From a virus, in IMG/VR virus record IMGVR_UViG_3300027728_000077, positions 1 to 26,430 of that record: a stretch of 26,430 bases of DNA; one strand, 5' to 3'. The notes below the pieces were generated by a model. It searched no databases. It saw nothing but the letters and a program-made list of their open reading frames with translations, and was not told the origin of the DNA. How positions within the stretch are numbered: position 1 is the stretch's first letter; every line of letters starts with the position of its first letter. This document shows, one piece after another, positions 1 through 6,122 of the stretch. The position numbers and the translations under genes were made by a program.

Positions 1-200
1 TCCATCATGACGAGGCATTCCTCGGGGAAGTGGGCGACGATCCAATTCCGCACGGCACTCACCCCGCTGATCGCATCGGGAATCCCGACTTTCTCAAGCG
101 GGATGTGCGCGTAGCTGGCGATTTCGGATTCCGGCACAACGAGAGTGGCCGCCGGGAACAGTCGGTGCGTCGTGATCGAACGCTGACGGCTGCGGCTCAT
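1..200 (-). CDS. Partial glycosyltransferase-like phage protein, N-terminus only
   Basis: An open frame begins at the ATG whose first base is 200 and runs off the left edge without a stop (66 codons visible). The start reads MSRSRQRSITTHRLFPAATL and continues with VVPESE, then a segment ending in VRNWIVAHFPEECLVMM. The pattern 'hydrophobic-VVPESE ... IP ... AVRNWI ... VMM(D)' resembles the nucleotide-sugar-binding half of small phage glycosyltransferases, where an acidic DxD motif usually follows. The window ends just before that point, so the call rests on pattern memory only. It lies on the same strand as the ParB-like gene and the tRNA and may share their transcript. No TTGACA element lies at the usual distance upstream. 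It could also be an unrelated hypothetical protein. Confidence 0.55.
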   Translation of the reverse strand, partial: MSRSRQRSITTHRLFPAATLVVPESEIASYAHIPLEKVGIPDAISGVSAVRNWIVAHFPEECLVMM

Positions 201-245
201 GATCACGACACGGATTGAAATCGGACGGAGTTCGGGAAATTCCAC

Positions 246-269
246 AATGGTTGCAGGAATGGTTGCAGG
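246..269. repeat. Perfect 12-bp tandem repeat at the tRNA 3' end
   Basis: AATGGTTGCAGG occurs at 246-257 and again immediately at 258-269. On the - strand this is CCTGCAACCATT twice, that is the last acceptor bases plus CCA of the tRNA followed by a duplicate. A duplicated tRNA 3' end is the kind of scar left by integration or excision at a tRNA gene, but simple slippage would look the same. No third copy was found near the recombinase. Confidence 0.8.
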
Positions 270-334
270 GCCGGGAGTTGAACCCGGATTTGCGGGGTAT
301 GAGTCCGCCGTGACACCACTTTCACTACCCTGCG
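260..334 (-). tRNA. tRNA-Met-like (anticodon CAT), initiator-like mismatch
   Basis: Read on the - strand, the 75 nt fold as a cloverleaf. The acceptor is CGCAGGG with CCCTGCA (six pairs plus a C1.A72 mismatch). The D-stem is GTGA/TCAC with loop AAGTGGTG. The anticodon loop is CTCATAC. The T-arm is CCGGG-TTCAACT-CCCGG, followed by discriminator A and an encoded CCA. The C1.A72 mismatch is a hallmark of bacterial initiator tRNA. The anticodon stem has an A31.C39 mismatch and only two of the three usual initiator G:C pairs, and position 11:24 is T:A as in elongators. It may therefore be a phage-borne, degenerate or specialised Met tRNA. Its first 10 bases overlap the end of the ParB-like gene, whose TAG stop lies inside the tRNA. 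Confidence 0.75.
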
Positions 335-1002
335 GTTGGAGCTGGGGCGGCACTGGCCGCTTTTTGCGCGAGTTCAATGAGTCTTTTTCCATGGAGGACG
401 CGGCCGATGCCGATTTTCTTGGTTTTGCGAGTGATTGAATAATCCACTTCCTTCACGCCGATGAGTTGGAGCGCGAGCATCCAGTCCCGGAGATCATGGA
501 AGATGAACACGAGGTAGTCGTGGTGCTCGAATGCCTGGCATTCCATGCGCGGGATCGTTTCGAGGTCTTCGGCGGGATCTGCCTCGGCGAAAAGTTTGTC
601 GATCTCGTCTTGCATGAAGCCGGTGAGTTCGATGTCGAACGTGGGATCGCTCTCTCTCAATTTATCCACGACCCGCTTGAGATCGTCCTCGTCGAGTTCG
701 GCCAGTTCAGAAAGCCGGTTGTCGGCGAGCAGATCGGCCAGTTCCGCCGCCTCGGACTCGTAATCCTGGATGTCCACCGGCACAGTTTCGCAACCGATGA
801 GCAGGGCAGCTTCGAGACGGCCGTGCCCGCGGACGATCAATCCGCTGCGTTTGCTCACCGTGATTGGCGACCTCCACCCCTGTTCCTGGATGATTGCGGC
901 AAGGAGTTGGATCTGGTGGGCGCTGTGGCGGTTCGGGTTGACCGGGTTCGGTTTGAGTTTCCGGGGATCAACGAGCTGGTTATGGGAGCAGTGGACGGTC
1001 AC
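325..1002 (-). CDS. ParB-like nuclease-fold protein
   Basis: This 225-residue protein starts at GTG. The N-terminal part (about 10-95) has the ParB/Srx-like pattern: LKPNPVNPNRHSAHQIQLLA, then RSPITVSKRSGLIVRGHGRL and the GHGRLEAA core. A middle acidic segment includes LADNRLSELAELDED. The C-terminal part (about 150-225) is not recognised. Phage ParB-like proteins with this core often accompany DNA modification genes, but here the only neighbour seen is the possible glycosyltransferase. A TTGACA hexamer lies 20 nt upstream of the GTG on this strand, which supports the start and links the gene to the phage core set. The stop overlaps the tRNA by 10 nt. The role (DNA binding, nicking or regulation) is not shown by sequence alone. 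Confidence 0.85.
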   Translation of the reverse strand: MTVHCSHNQLVDPRKLKPNPVNPNRHSAHQIQLLAAIIQEQGWRSPITVSKRSGLIVRGHGRLEAALLIGCETVPVDIQDYESEAAELADLLADNRLSELAELDEDDLKRVVDKLRESDPTFDIELTGFMQDEIDKLFAEADPAEDLETIPRMECQAFEHHDYLVFIFHDLRDWMLALQLIGVKEVDYSITRKTKKIGIGRVLHGKRLIELAQKAASAAPAPTAG

Positions 1003-1015
1003 AGCCTCGCCAACG

Positions 1016-1033
1016 CTGTCAACCGCTTGACAG
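1016..1033. promoter_or_regulatory. Divergent palindrome CTGTCAA-CCGC-TTGACAG, candidate operator
   Basis: This is a perfect 7-bp inverted repeat with a 4-nt centre between two divergent genes. The - strand arm supplies TTGACA (1022-1017) 20 nt before the ParB-like start. The + strand arm supplies TTGACA (1027-1032), followed after 19 nt by TAGGAT (1052-1057), a possible -10 box just before the HTH gene. It could be the operator of the adjacent HTH protein. Confidence 0.5.
1017..1022 (-). promoter_or_regulatory. Start-proximal TTGACA element, ParB-like gene
   Basis: TTGACA on the - strand with its first base at 1022, 20 nt before the GTG at 1002. It is the only - strand case seen. Confidence 0.55.
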
Positions 1034-1064
1034 CCATGTGCGTGTCTCGCGTAGGATCGCCGCC

Positions 1065-1253
1065 ATGACGCGGAAGGAATTCCAACGGACGATCCAGCGC
1101 TGGCGGGCGAAAAATGGTTTCACCCAGCAGGGCGCCGCCGATCATCTCGGGATTTCCATCCGCACTCTCCAGAACTGGGAAATCGCCCGTAACATGCCCA
1201 ACGGCTATGGGCTCAAGGCAATCCTGCAGGTGATTTCAAGGCGCCTAAACTGA
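1065..1253 (+). CDS. Small XRE-family helix-turn-helix regulator
   Basis: Starting at the ATG at 1065 gives 62 residues; an in-frame GTG at 1038 would add nine poorly fitting residues. One HTH fills most of the protein: WRAKNGFTQQGAADHLGISI then RTLQNWEIARNMP, with the recognition helix around TLQNWE. This is the Cro/XRE pattern that often binds a symmetrical operator near its own promoter. The perfect palindrome at 1016-1033 lies just upstream and is the natural candidate target. The stop abuts the start of the LysE-family gene with no gap, so the two are probably co-transcribed. It may control the divergent ParB/tRNA unit or the exporter; whether it is the phage lysogeny regulator cannot be told. 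Confidence 0.85.
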   Translation: MTRKEFQRTIQRWRAKNGFTQQGAADHLGISIRTLQNWEIARNMPNGYGLKAILQVISRRLN

Positions 1254-1880
1254 ATGCTGGCTACCCAGACAGTCGTTTCCTTCTTTGCCGCATCCATGCT
1301 TCTGGCTCTGGCCCCAGGCCCTGACAATATTTTCGTGCTGGCGCAGTCAGTCATTTACGGCAGGACCGCCGGGCTTTGGATCACGCTGGGACTGTGTTCC
1401 GGCCTCATTGTTCACACTACGGCGGTTGCGTTTGGCGTCGCTGCGATCATTCAGGCATCGTCGGTGGCCTTCGCAGTGCTCAAATATGCTGGAGCGGCCT
1501 ACCTCATCTACCTTGCCTGGCAGGCATTCCATGCCGCCAACGCCAGCGAATCCTCTCAGGGCGGAAGCAGGCCGTCTCACGCGATGCTTTATCGACGGGG
1601 GATCATCATGAACGTCACCAATCCGAAGGTATCCATATTCTTCCTCGCCTTTCTTCCCCAGTTTGCCGATCCCGCACGCGGCTCCATTTTTGTTCAGATC
1701 TTTATGCTCGGAGGAATCTTTATGCTGGCGGCATTGCTCGTCTTTGGCTGCATCGCTTGCTTGGCAGAGCGGGTCAATCGATGGCTCCGACGATCTGCGT
1801 GCATGGAGAGAAGGCTTAACCGGTTTGCGGGAGTCGTGTTTGTCGGGATCGCGCTCAAGTTGGCACTAACCCAGCGATAG
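1254..1880 (+). CDS. LysE/RhtB-family amino-acid exporter (cargo gene)
   Basis: This 208-residue protein has about six hydrophobic segments and the LysE signature near the N-terminus: ALAPGPDNIFVLAQSVIYGR. A conserved mid-protein motif follows: GIIMNVTNPKVSIFFLAFLP. Length and topology match the family, inner-membrane exporters of amino acids or small metabolites. The ATG directly follows the TGA of the HTH gene. It has no TTGACAC element and no clear Shine-Dalgarno site, and the base composition seems slightly lower in GC than the terminase genes that follow. It has no evident role in phage assembly, so I read it as a lysogenic-conversion (moron) gene carried with its own regulator. The substrate cannot be inferred. 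Confidence 0.9.
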   Translation: MLATQTVVSFFAASMLLALAPGPDNIFVLAQSVIYGRTAGLWITLGLCSGLIVHTTAVAFGVAAIIQASSVAFAVLKYAGAAYLIYLAWQAFHAANASESSQGGSRPSHAMLYRRGIIMNVTNPKVSIFFLAFLPQFADPARGSIFVQIFMLGGIFMLAALLVFGCIACLAERVNRWLRRSACMERRLNRFAGVVFVGIALKLALTQR

Positions 1881-1884
1881 TGCG

Positions 1885-1890
1885 TTGACT
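1885..1890 (+). promoter_or_regulatory. Start-proximal TTGACT element, small terminase
   Basis: TTGACT begins 19 nt before the ATG at 1904, in the 23-nt gap after the LysE-family stop. Confidence 0.5.
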
Positions 1891-1903
1891 CCATCCCACG
1901 TGG

Positions 1904-2509
1904 ATGGAACCGATTCCACCCGAGGTAGCTCGCAAACTTCTCAACCGTGATTTCTCCAACCTGATCCAGCGGGTTCAGGGAGGAGGAAAGCTCACGCGTT
2001 CCGAGCGCAACATGCTCCAGGCAATGGCCGCCGGGTCGGTGGCGAGCGGGATCACGCTCGCGGCCAACTACAACGAACTGGCCGAGGCACTCGGGGTGAC
2101 GCGTCAGGCGATCCATGCTTGGCGGAAACTCGAAGGCGCACCGGAGGCGAATGCCAACGGCACGCATGAAGTGGCGGCATGGCGGGAGTTCGTCAAACAG
2201 CGCGGGCTCAAAAACGAAGAGGACGTTTCGGATGTCGAATCTTCCCTCAAAGCGCGGAAGTTGCTGGCCGAGGTGATGGAGCGCGAGTTCCGGCTCCAGG
2301 TGAAGCAGGGCGAATACGTGCTACTCGATGATGTGAAGACCCGGTGGGCCTACCACGTCGGGCAGGCAGTGGCGCTCCTGCGCAAGCGGCTCGAACAGGA
2401 AATCCCGCCGATCCTTTCCGGCCTCGATGCGATCGCGATCCGCAAAGAACTTTCCATCGCCGTGGATGAATTCGCGGCAATCCTCCATGACGGCGAACAA
2501 GCTGGATAA
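1904..2509 (+). CDS. Terminase small subunit-like (Nu1-type) protein
   Basis: This is a 201-residue protein directly before the large terminase. An HTH lies around residues 55-75 (NYNELAEALGVTRQAIHAWR), as in lambda Nu1 and related small terminases that recognise packaging sites. The C-terminal half (about 105-195) is rich in charged, probably helical sequence (LKARKLLAEVMEREFRLQVK), which would fit oligomerisation or contact with the large subunit. The last 23 nt overlap the large terminase start, implying translational coupling. The start is supported by the TTGACT element 19 nt upstream. Function is inferred from position, length and HTH; the sequence match itself is weak. Confidence 0.82.
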   Translation: MEPIPPEVARKLLNRDFSNLIQRVQGGGKLTRSERNMLQAMAAGSVASGITLAANYNELAEALGVTRQAIHAWRKLEGAPEANANGTHEVAAWREFVKQRGLKNEEDVSDVESSLKARKLLAEVMEREFRLQVKQGEYVLLDDVKTRWAYHVGQAVALLRKRLEQEIPPILSGLDAIAIRKELSIAVDEFAAILHDGEQAG

Positions 2510-4292
2510 TATCTGGCGGGATGTCTGGCGGCCGCCGGATCGCCGTCCCCCGTGGGCATGGGCGGAGGAACACATCGCCTCGATCCCGTATTCACCGGTC
2601 CCGGGTCGATTCCGCTCCGACCATTCGCCCTGGCTGCGCGAACCGCTTGAGGCATTGGTGGATCCAAGCGTCCGCATCGTTTCGATCATCGCCGCGATCC
2701 AATGCGGAAAGACGAGCGTTGGCGAGGTCGGCATCTCCTACATCATCGCGAACCTTCCCGGTCCCGCACTCTGGCTTGATCAGACTGACGAGGATGCTCG
2801 CGACCAAAGCGAATCCCGCCTCCAGAAGCTCTTCGACGAATGCGCTCCGGTGCGTGCGCTCTACCCCCGTGATCGGCACAAAAAGAAAACCGCCGCGATC
2901 CAATTTTCCAACGGCATGACGCTCTGGATCCTCGGGGCTCACAACAAAACGAACCTCCAGCGTCGGTCGATCCGCTATCTCATTGCCGATGAATGCTGGC
3001 GGTACCCGCCCGGCCACATGGCAGAGGCAGAGGCGCGCGTCACCGCGTTCGGCTGGTTGGGCAAATGCCTGTTCATGAGCCAGGCCGGGGAGGAAGGCGA
3101 CGACACGTCCCGGAAGTTCGAGACGACCGACCAACGGGAATGGACATTCGCCTGCCCGAAGTGCGGCACCCGCCAACCGTTCAAGTGGGAGAATGTCGAA
3201 TGGAGCAAATCCGCCCGCCGGGACGACTACGAATGGGATTACGGTGAAGTGCGCCAGAGCGCCTCTTTGCGCTGCGATGGCTGCAACCACTACTTCGAGG
3301 ATACCGACAGGGTTCGGCGAGAGCTGAATGCGACCGGCCAATTCGTTCCGCAAAACCCGCACGCCTCGCCCGAGAACGCCGGGTTCCACTGGAATTCCCT
3401 TTGCGCGATGAGTTGGGGACGGCTCGCAGAGCTTTACCTGCGGGCGAAGGCGGTTTCCCGGCAGGGCGATTTTTCCCTCCTCCAGCAATTTTACCAGAAG
3501 CGGCTCGCGATCCCGTGGCGGGAAACCAGCGAGGACTACAAGCTGGAAATCGAACGCACTGGCTACCGGAAGGGCGAGCTATGGGATGAGGAGGCGGCAT
3601 TCGACAAAACCGGCCACATCATCCCCGGCCCGTATGACCCGGCCGCAATTTCCGCTCCTCTGCGCGTTCTCACCGTGGACGTGCAGATGGACCACCTGTT
3701 TGCCGTGGTCCGGGCCTGGAGCGCCAACGGTTCCTCCCGGCTCCTCTGGAACGAGAGAATCCTCACGTTTGAGGACATCCGCACATTGCAGGAAAGGTTT
3801 ACGGTCCACCCGAACCTCGTGTTCCTCGATGCCGGCCACGCCGCCTACGAAGTCTATCGCCAGTGTTCGGAATACGGATGGACGGCCCTCATCGGCGACC
3901 GGCGACCGACATTCGTCCACCGGGGCCGCGATGGAAAATCCGTCCACCGGTTTTACTCGCCCCGCCGGAAGGTGGTCCTCGGCCACAACAAAAGCTGCTC
4001 GGTCTTCTACTGGTCGAACCTCAACTGCAAAGACATCCTCGCCCGACTCCGGCGCAACCAACGCCCGGAGAAAGGCGCGACATGGGAAGTGCCCGACGAC
4101 ATCGACGACGACTACCTCGCCCAGATGGAAAGTGAACACCGGGTCAAGGACGGAGGTAAGTGGCTCTGGAAACAGATCGGATCGCGCCCAAACCATCTCT
4201 GGGACTGCGAGGCCATGCAGGTCGTGGCGGTCGTCATGCTCAAGCTGGTCGGCCGGGAGTTTTCCCCCGCAGATCCAGTCGTTGAGGAGTGA
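2487..4292 (+). CDS. Terminase large subunit, GpA family
   Basis: From the ATG at 2487 the protein has 601 residues, close to lambda gpA (641). The N-terminal ATPase shows a Walker A-like loop AAIQCGKT (about 69-76) and a Walker B YLIADE (about 164-169). A four-cysteine zinc-ribbon-like insert follows, CPKC (223-226) and CDGC (263-266), typical of GpA proteins. The C-terminal nuclease has acidic residues in LTVDVQMDH (Asp398), VFLDAGHA (Asp448) and WDCEAM near the end. This enzyme cuts and pumps DNA into the prohead. A longer reading with an upstream start is possible, but 2487 gives the natural start inside the small-subunit tail. It has no TTGACAC element, consistent with coupled translation. 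It ends 9 nt from the convergent kinase gene. Confidence 0.96.
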   Translation: MTANKLDNIWRDVWRPPDRRPPWAWAEEHIASIPYSPVPGRFRSDHSPWLREPLEALVDPSVRIVSIIAAIQCGKTSVGEVGISYIIANLPGPALWLDQTDEDARDQSESRLQKLFDECAPVRALYPRDRHKKKTAAIQFSNGMTLWILGAHNKTNLQRRSIRYLIADECWRYPPGHMAEAEARVTAFGWLGKCLFMSQAGEEGDDTSRKFETTDQREWTFACPKCGTRQPFKWENVEWSKSARRDDYEWDYGEVRQSASLRCDGCNHYFEDTDRVRRELNATGQFVPQNPHASPENAGFHWNSLCAMSWGRLAELYLRAKAVSRQGDFSLLQQFYQKRLAIPWRETSEDYKLEIERTGYRKGELWDEEAAFDKTGHIIPGPYDPAAISAPLRVLTVDVQMDHLFAVVRAWSANGSSRLLWNERILTFEDIRTLQERFTVHPNLVFLDAGHAAYEVYRQCSEYGWTALIGDRRPTFVHRGRDGKSVHRFYSPRRKVVLGHNKSCSVFYWSNLNCKDILARLRRNQRPEKGATWEVPDDIDDDYLAQMESEHRVKDGGKWLWKQIGSRPNHLWDCEAMQVVAVVMLKLVGREFSPADPVVEE

Positions 4293-4301
4293 ATGCGCCG
4301 C

Positions 4302-5270
4302 TTATGCAGCCGCTTTGCCTGCCTGTGAGGGGATGAACAATGTCACACGGGTCCCAACCCCAAGGCGCGAGCGAACCCACATACGGCCGCCAAAGTTTTT
4401 TGCCACCCAAAGCGCCTTTGTAAGCCCGAAGCCGCCCCCCATGGTCCGTTTCTCCAAGACATTGCTCGCCCGATACCCGAAATCGACGACTTTTTGCAAT
4501 TCGTCGCGCGGAATGCCCACTCCGTTGTCCTCGACGACCAAGCGCACACCATCCTCCGACGAGTGCAAGCCCGCGCTGATCCTTCCGCCCGGCGGCGTGT
4601 ATTTCCGGGCATTGGCAATGAGGTCACGAAGAACGTCCTGCAAAACCGGCGGCATAAAAAACTCATCTCCGCTGGTGCTGGCGATATCTAGATCGACCTG
4701 GTAATCGCGCGGGGTTTGCTCCGCGATATTTTTGACAATCCGATAACGACCGCGTGAGTTCTGCTCGATGGCTGCCAAAACCTGTTGGATGGATGCGGCG
4801 AGTTGCGCGGTTGAGAATCGAACCCATGCCCTCGGGTGGGATAACCTCGCCTGGAGTTCGCCAAGACGCACATTGAAGACTTCCAAAACCGTGGCAATGG
4901 TTTCGCGAAGCTCAATGACATCCTCGCTTTCAGCAATAGCGGGATTGGCTTGAAGGGCGCATTCAATCTCGGCCGCAAGGAATGTCGGGAATGTGCTTTC
5001 CAGTTGAAAGGGTCTGCCCTGTGCCGCAGCGGACTTAATGTCTTGCGAGAGCTGATAGACCCGCAATTTCGCATTCTCAAGGCCCTCCACCATTTCCGCC
5101 TGCAGAAGCTCGAGGCAGCCATGAAGCACTCCGATCAGGTTGATGACGGAATGCAGATCGACAATGATTTCCTGTTCAGCCGTTAGTGCTGGAGCTGAGG
5201 CGAGCTCGATCTCGTCGGACTCATCAAGCACGGACGTTTTATGATCACTGGGCGGGGTATTCACAGCCAT
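4302..5270 (-). CDS. Soluble sensor histidine kinase (cargo gene)
   Basis: This 322-residue protein has no transmembrane segment. The dimerisation/phosphoacceptor region has a candidate His40 in VDLHSVINLIGVL. The C-terminal HATPase domain is complete: N-box LRDLIANARKYTPPGG (Asn220), G1 box EDNGVGIP (about 248-254), F-box FGYRAS and G2 box GGGFGLTKALWVAKNFGG (about 278-295), then the usual end VRSRLGVGTRVTLFIP. There is no receiver domain and no response-regulator gene in the window, so the partner must lie elsewhere, perhaps in the host. It sits tail to tail with the terminase and head to head with the endolysin, splitting the head module. It has neither the TTGACAC element nor a Shine-Dalgarno site. 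It probably acts in the lysogen, modulating host signalling or sensing host state. Confidence 0.9.
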   Translation of the reverse strand: MAVNTPPSDHKTSVLDESDEIELASAPALTAEQEIIVDLHSVINLIGVLHGCLELLQAEMVEGLENAKLRVYQLSQDIKSAAAQGRPFQLESTFPTFLAAEIECALQANPAIAESEDVIELRETIATVLEVFNVRLGELQARLSHPRAWVRFSTAQLAASIQQVLAAIEQNSRGRYRIVKNIAEQTPRDYQVDLDIASTSGDEFFMPPVLQDVLRDLIANARKYTPPGGRISAGLHSSEDGVRLVVEDNGVGIPRDELQKVVDFGYRASNVLEKRTMGGGFGLTKALWVAKNFGGRMWVRSRLGVGTRVTLFIPSQAGKAAA

Positions 5271-5320
5271 GGCTCAGCATATCTGAACGCGAGTTCTCTC
5301 TGCAATCGTGTTTCATCCGG

Positions 5321-5326
5321 TTGACG
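5321..5326 (+). promoter_or_regulatory. Start-proximal TTGACG element, endolysin
   Basis: TTGACG begins 19 nt before the ATG at 5340, in the 69-nt divergent gap with the kinase. Here no stop codon forces the TGA. Confidence 0.45.
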
Positions 5327-5339
5327 CCGCCTCGGGTTC

Positions 5340-5855
5340 ATGGACCCGATCAAACGACTCCTGGAAATCGCCACCCACGAGGTGGGCACACACGAAGTAG
5401 GCGGCAACAACCGCGGCCCCCGCATCGTCGAATACCAATCCGCCACCTGGCTCAAGCCTGCCCCCTGGCCGTGGTGCGCGGCGTTCATCTGCTGGATCCT
5501 GCGCGAATGGCTCAAATCGCCGGAAGTTTTGGCGAAATTGTCGTTACGTAACAACAAAGAGGCCGAAAAGTGGCGGCCACAAACAGCAGGCGCGTTCGAC
5601 TTCGAGCGGTGGGCGAAGGAGAAGGGGCTGATGGTCCTGAACAAGAAGTCGCTCGCAAAAGCCGGTGACATTGTCGTTTTTGACTTCTCCCACATTGGTA
5701 TCATCGTCAAAGACCAGATTTCACCGGAGTCGATCGAATGCATCGAGGGCAATACGAACGGCAGCGGACAGCGCGACAGCAACACGGGTGATGGCGTTTG
5801 GCGCAAGCGCCGCGCTGCCTCTCTGGTTCGCTCGTTCATCCGGATCATCCGTTGA
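5340..5855 (+). CDS. Cysteine-peptidase endolysin (CHAP/NlpC-like)
   Basis: This is a 171-residue single-domain protein. A catalytic Cys46 lies in PWPWCAAFICW, the usual 'WCA.F' context at the start of a helix. His118 follows in GDIVVFDFSHIGIIV, and an Asn near 138 in IEGNTN completes a Cys-His-Asn triad as in CHAP/TIGR02594-type peptidoglycan hydrolases. There is no signal peptide, so a holin would be needed for export. It lies between the terminase and the gpW-like gene, about 18 kb from the holin-like genes. The start is supported by the TTGACG element. A 16-bp palindrome shared with two other genes lies inside it (5540-5555). A virion-associated lysin role is an alternative. Confidence 0.85.
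   Translation: MDPIKRLLEIATHEVGTHEVGGNNRGPRIVEYQSATWLKPAPWPWCAAFICWILREWLKSPEVLAKLSLRNNKEAEKWRPQTAGAFDFERWAKEKGLMVLNKKSLAKAGDIVVFDFSHIGIIVKDQISPESIECIEGNTNGSGQRDSNTGDGVWRKRRAASLVRSFIRIIR
5540..5555. repeat. 16-bp palindrome copy 1 (GTCGTTACGTAACAAC)
   Basis: The left half matches the reverse complement of the right half at 7 of 8 positions. It lies inside the endolysin gene. It fits GTYGTTRCGYAACRAC, shared with copies at 11376 and 24360. Confidence 0.7.
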
Positions 5856-5858
5856 CAC
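5852..5858 (+). promoter_or_regulatory. Start-proximal TTGACAC element, gpW-like gene
   Basis: It begins 19 nt before the ATG at 5871 and contains the TGA stop of the endolysin. Confidence 0.6.
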
Positions 5859-5870
5859 CCGCCGTCCGGC

Positions 5871-6122
5871 ATGGCCGCTATCGACTATTCCATCGGGTTC
5901 ACTCGCAAGGAGGTGGAGAAAATCTTCGCGATCCACAAGGCGGAGTTGGAAAAGACGCTCGCCTCGTGGACGGATTCCGGTTCGGCGGTGACCAAGCGCC
6001 GGTTGGACGAAATCCATGTCGTGATCGCGGCCTGCCAAGATGCCCTTCGCAAACTGGCTCCCGAGGACTACGGGCGCGGGCGGCGTGTCGGCCAATCCAC
6101 CGTTGACTATATCCCGCGATGA
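5871..6122 (+). CDS. Head completion / gpW-like protein
   Basis: This 83-residue, mostly helical charged protein (FTRKEVEKIFAIHKAELEKT ... RRLDEIHVVIAACQDALRKL) lies immediately before the portal. In lambda the same position holds gpW (68 residues), a small alpha/beta protein that closes the filled head. Length, helix content and position fit, but no diagnostic residues are visible, so the assignment is mainly by synteny. Its stop overlaps the portal ATG (ATGA), so the portal is probably translated by re-initiation. The preceding TTGACAC element fixes the start. Confidence 0.7.
   Translation: MAAIDYSIGFTRKEVEKIFAIHKAELEKTLASWTDSGSAVTKRRLDEIHVVIAACQDALRKLAPEDYGRGRRVGQSTVDYIPR
6103..6108 (+). 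promoter_or_regulatory. Weak start-proximal TTGACT element, portal gene
   Basis: TTGACT begins 16 nt before the portal ATG at 6119, a shorter spacing than the other cases. It may be chance, since the portal is already coupled to the upstream gene. Confidence 0.25.

Noticed and set aside
2592-3488. Long open frame (298 codons) on the - strand opposite the large terminase
   Set aside because: It is an antisense shadow of a high-GC coding region; the + strand has clear terminase motifs. The same applies to the - strand frames at 8115-9140 and 15196-16212.
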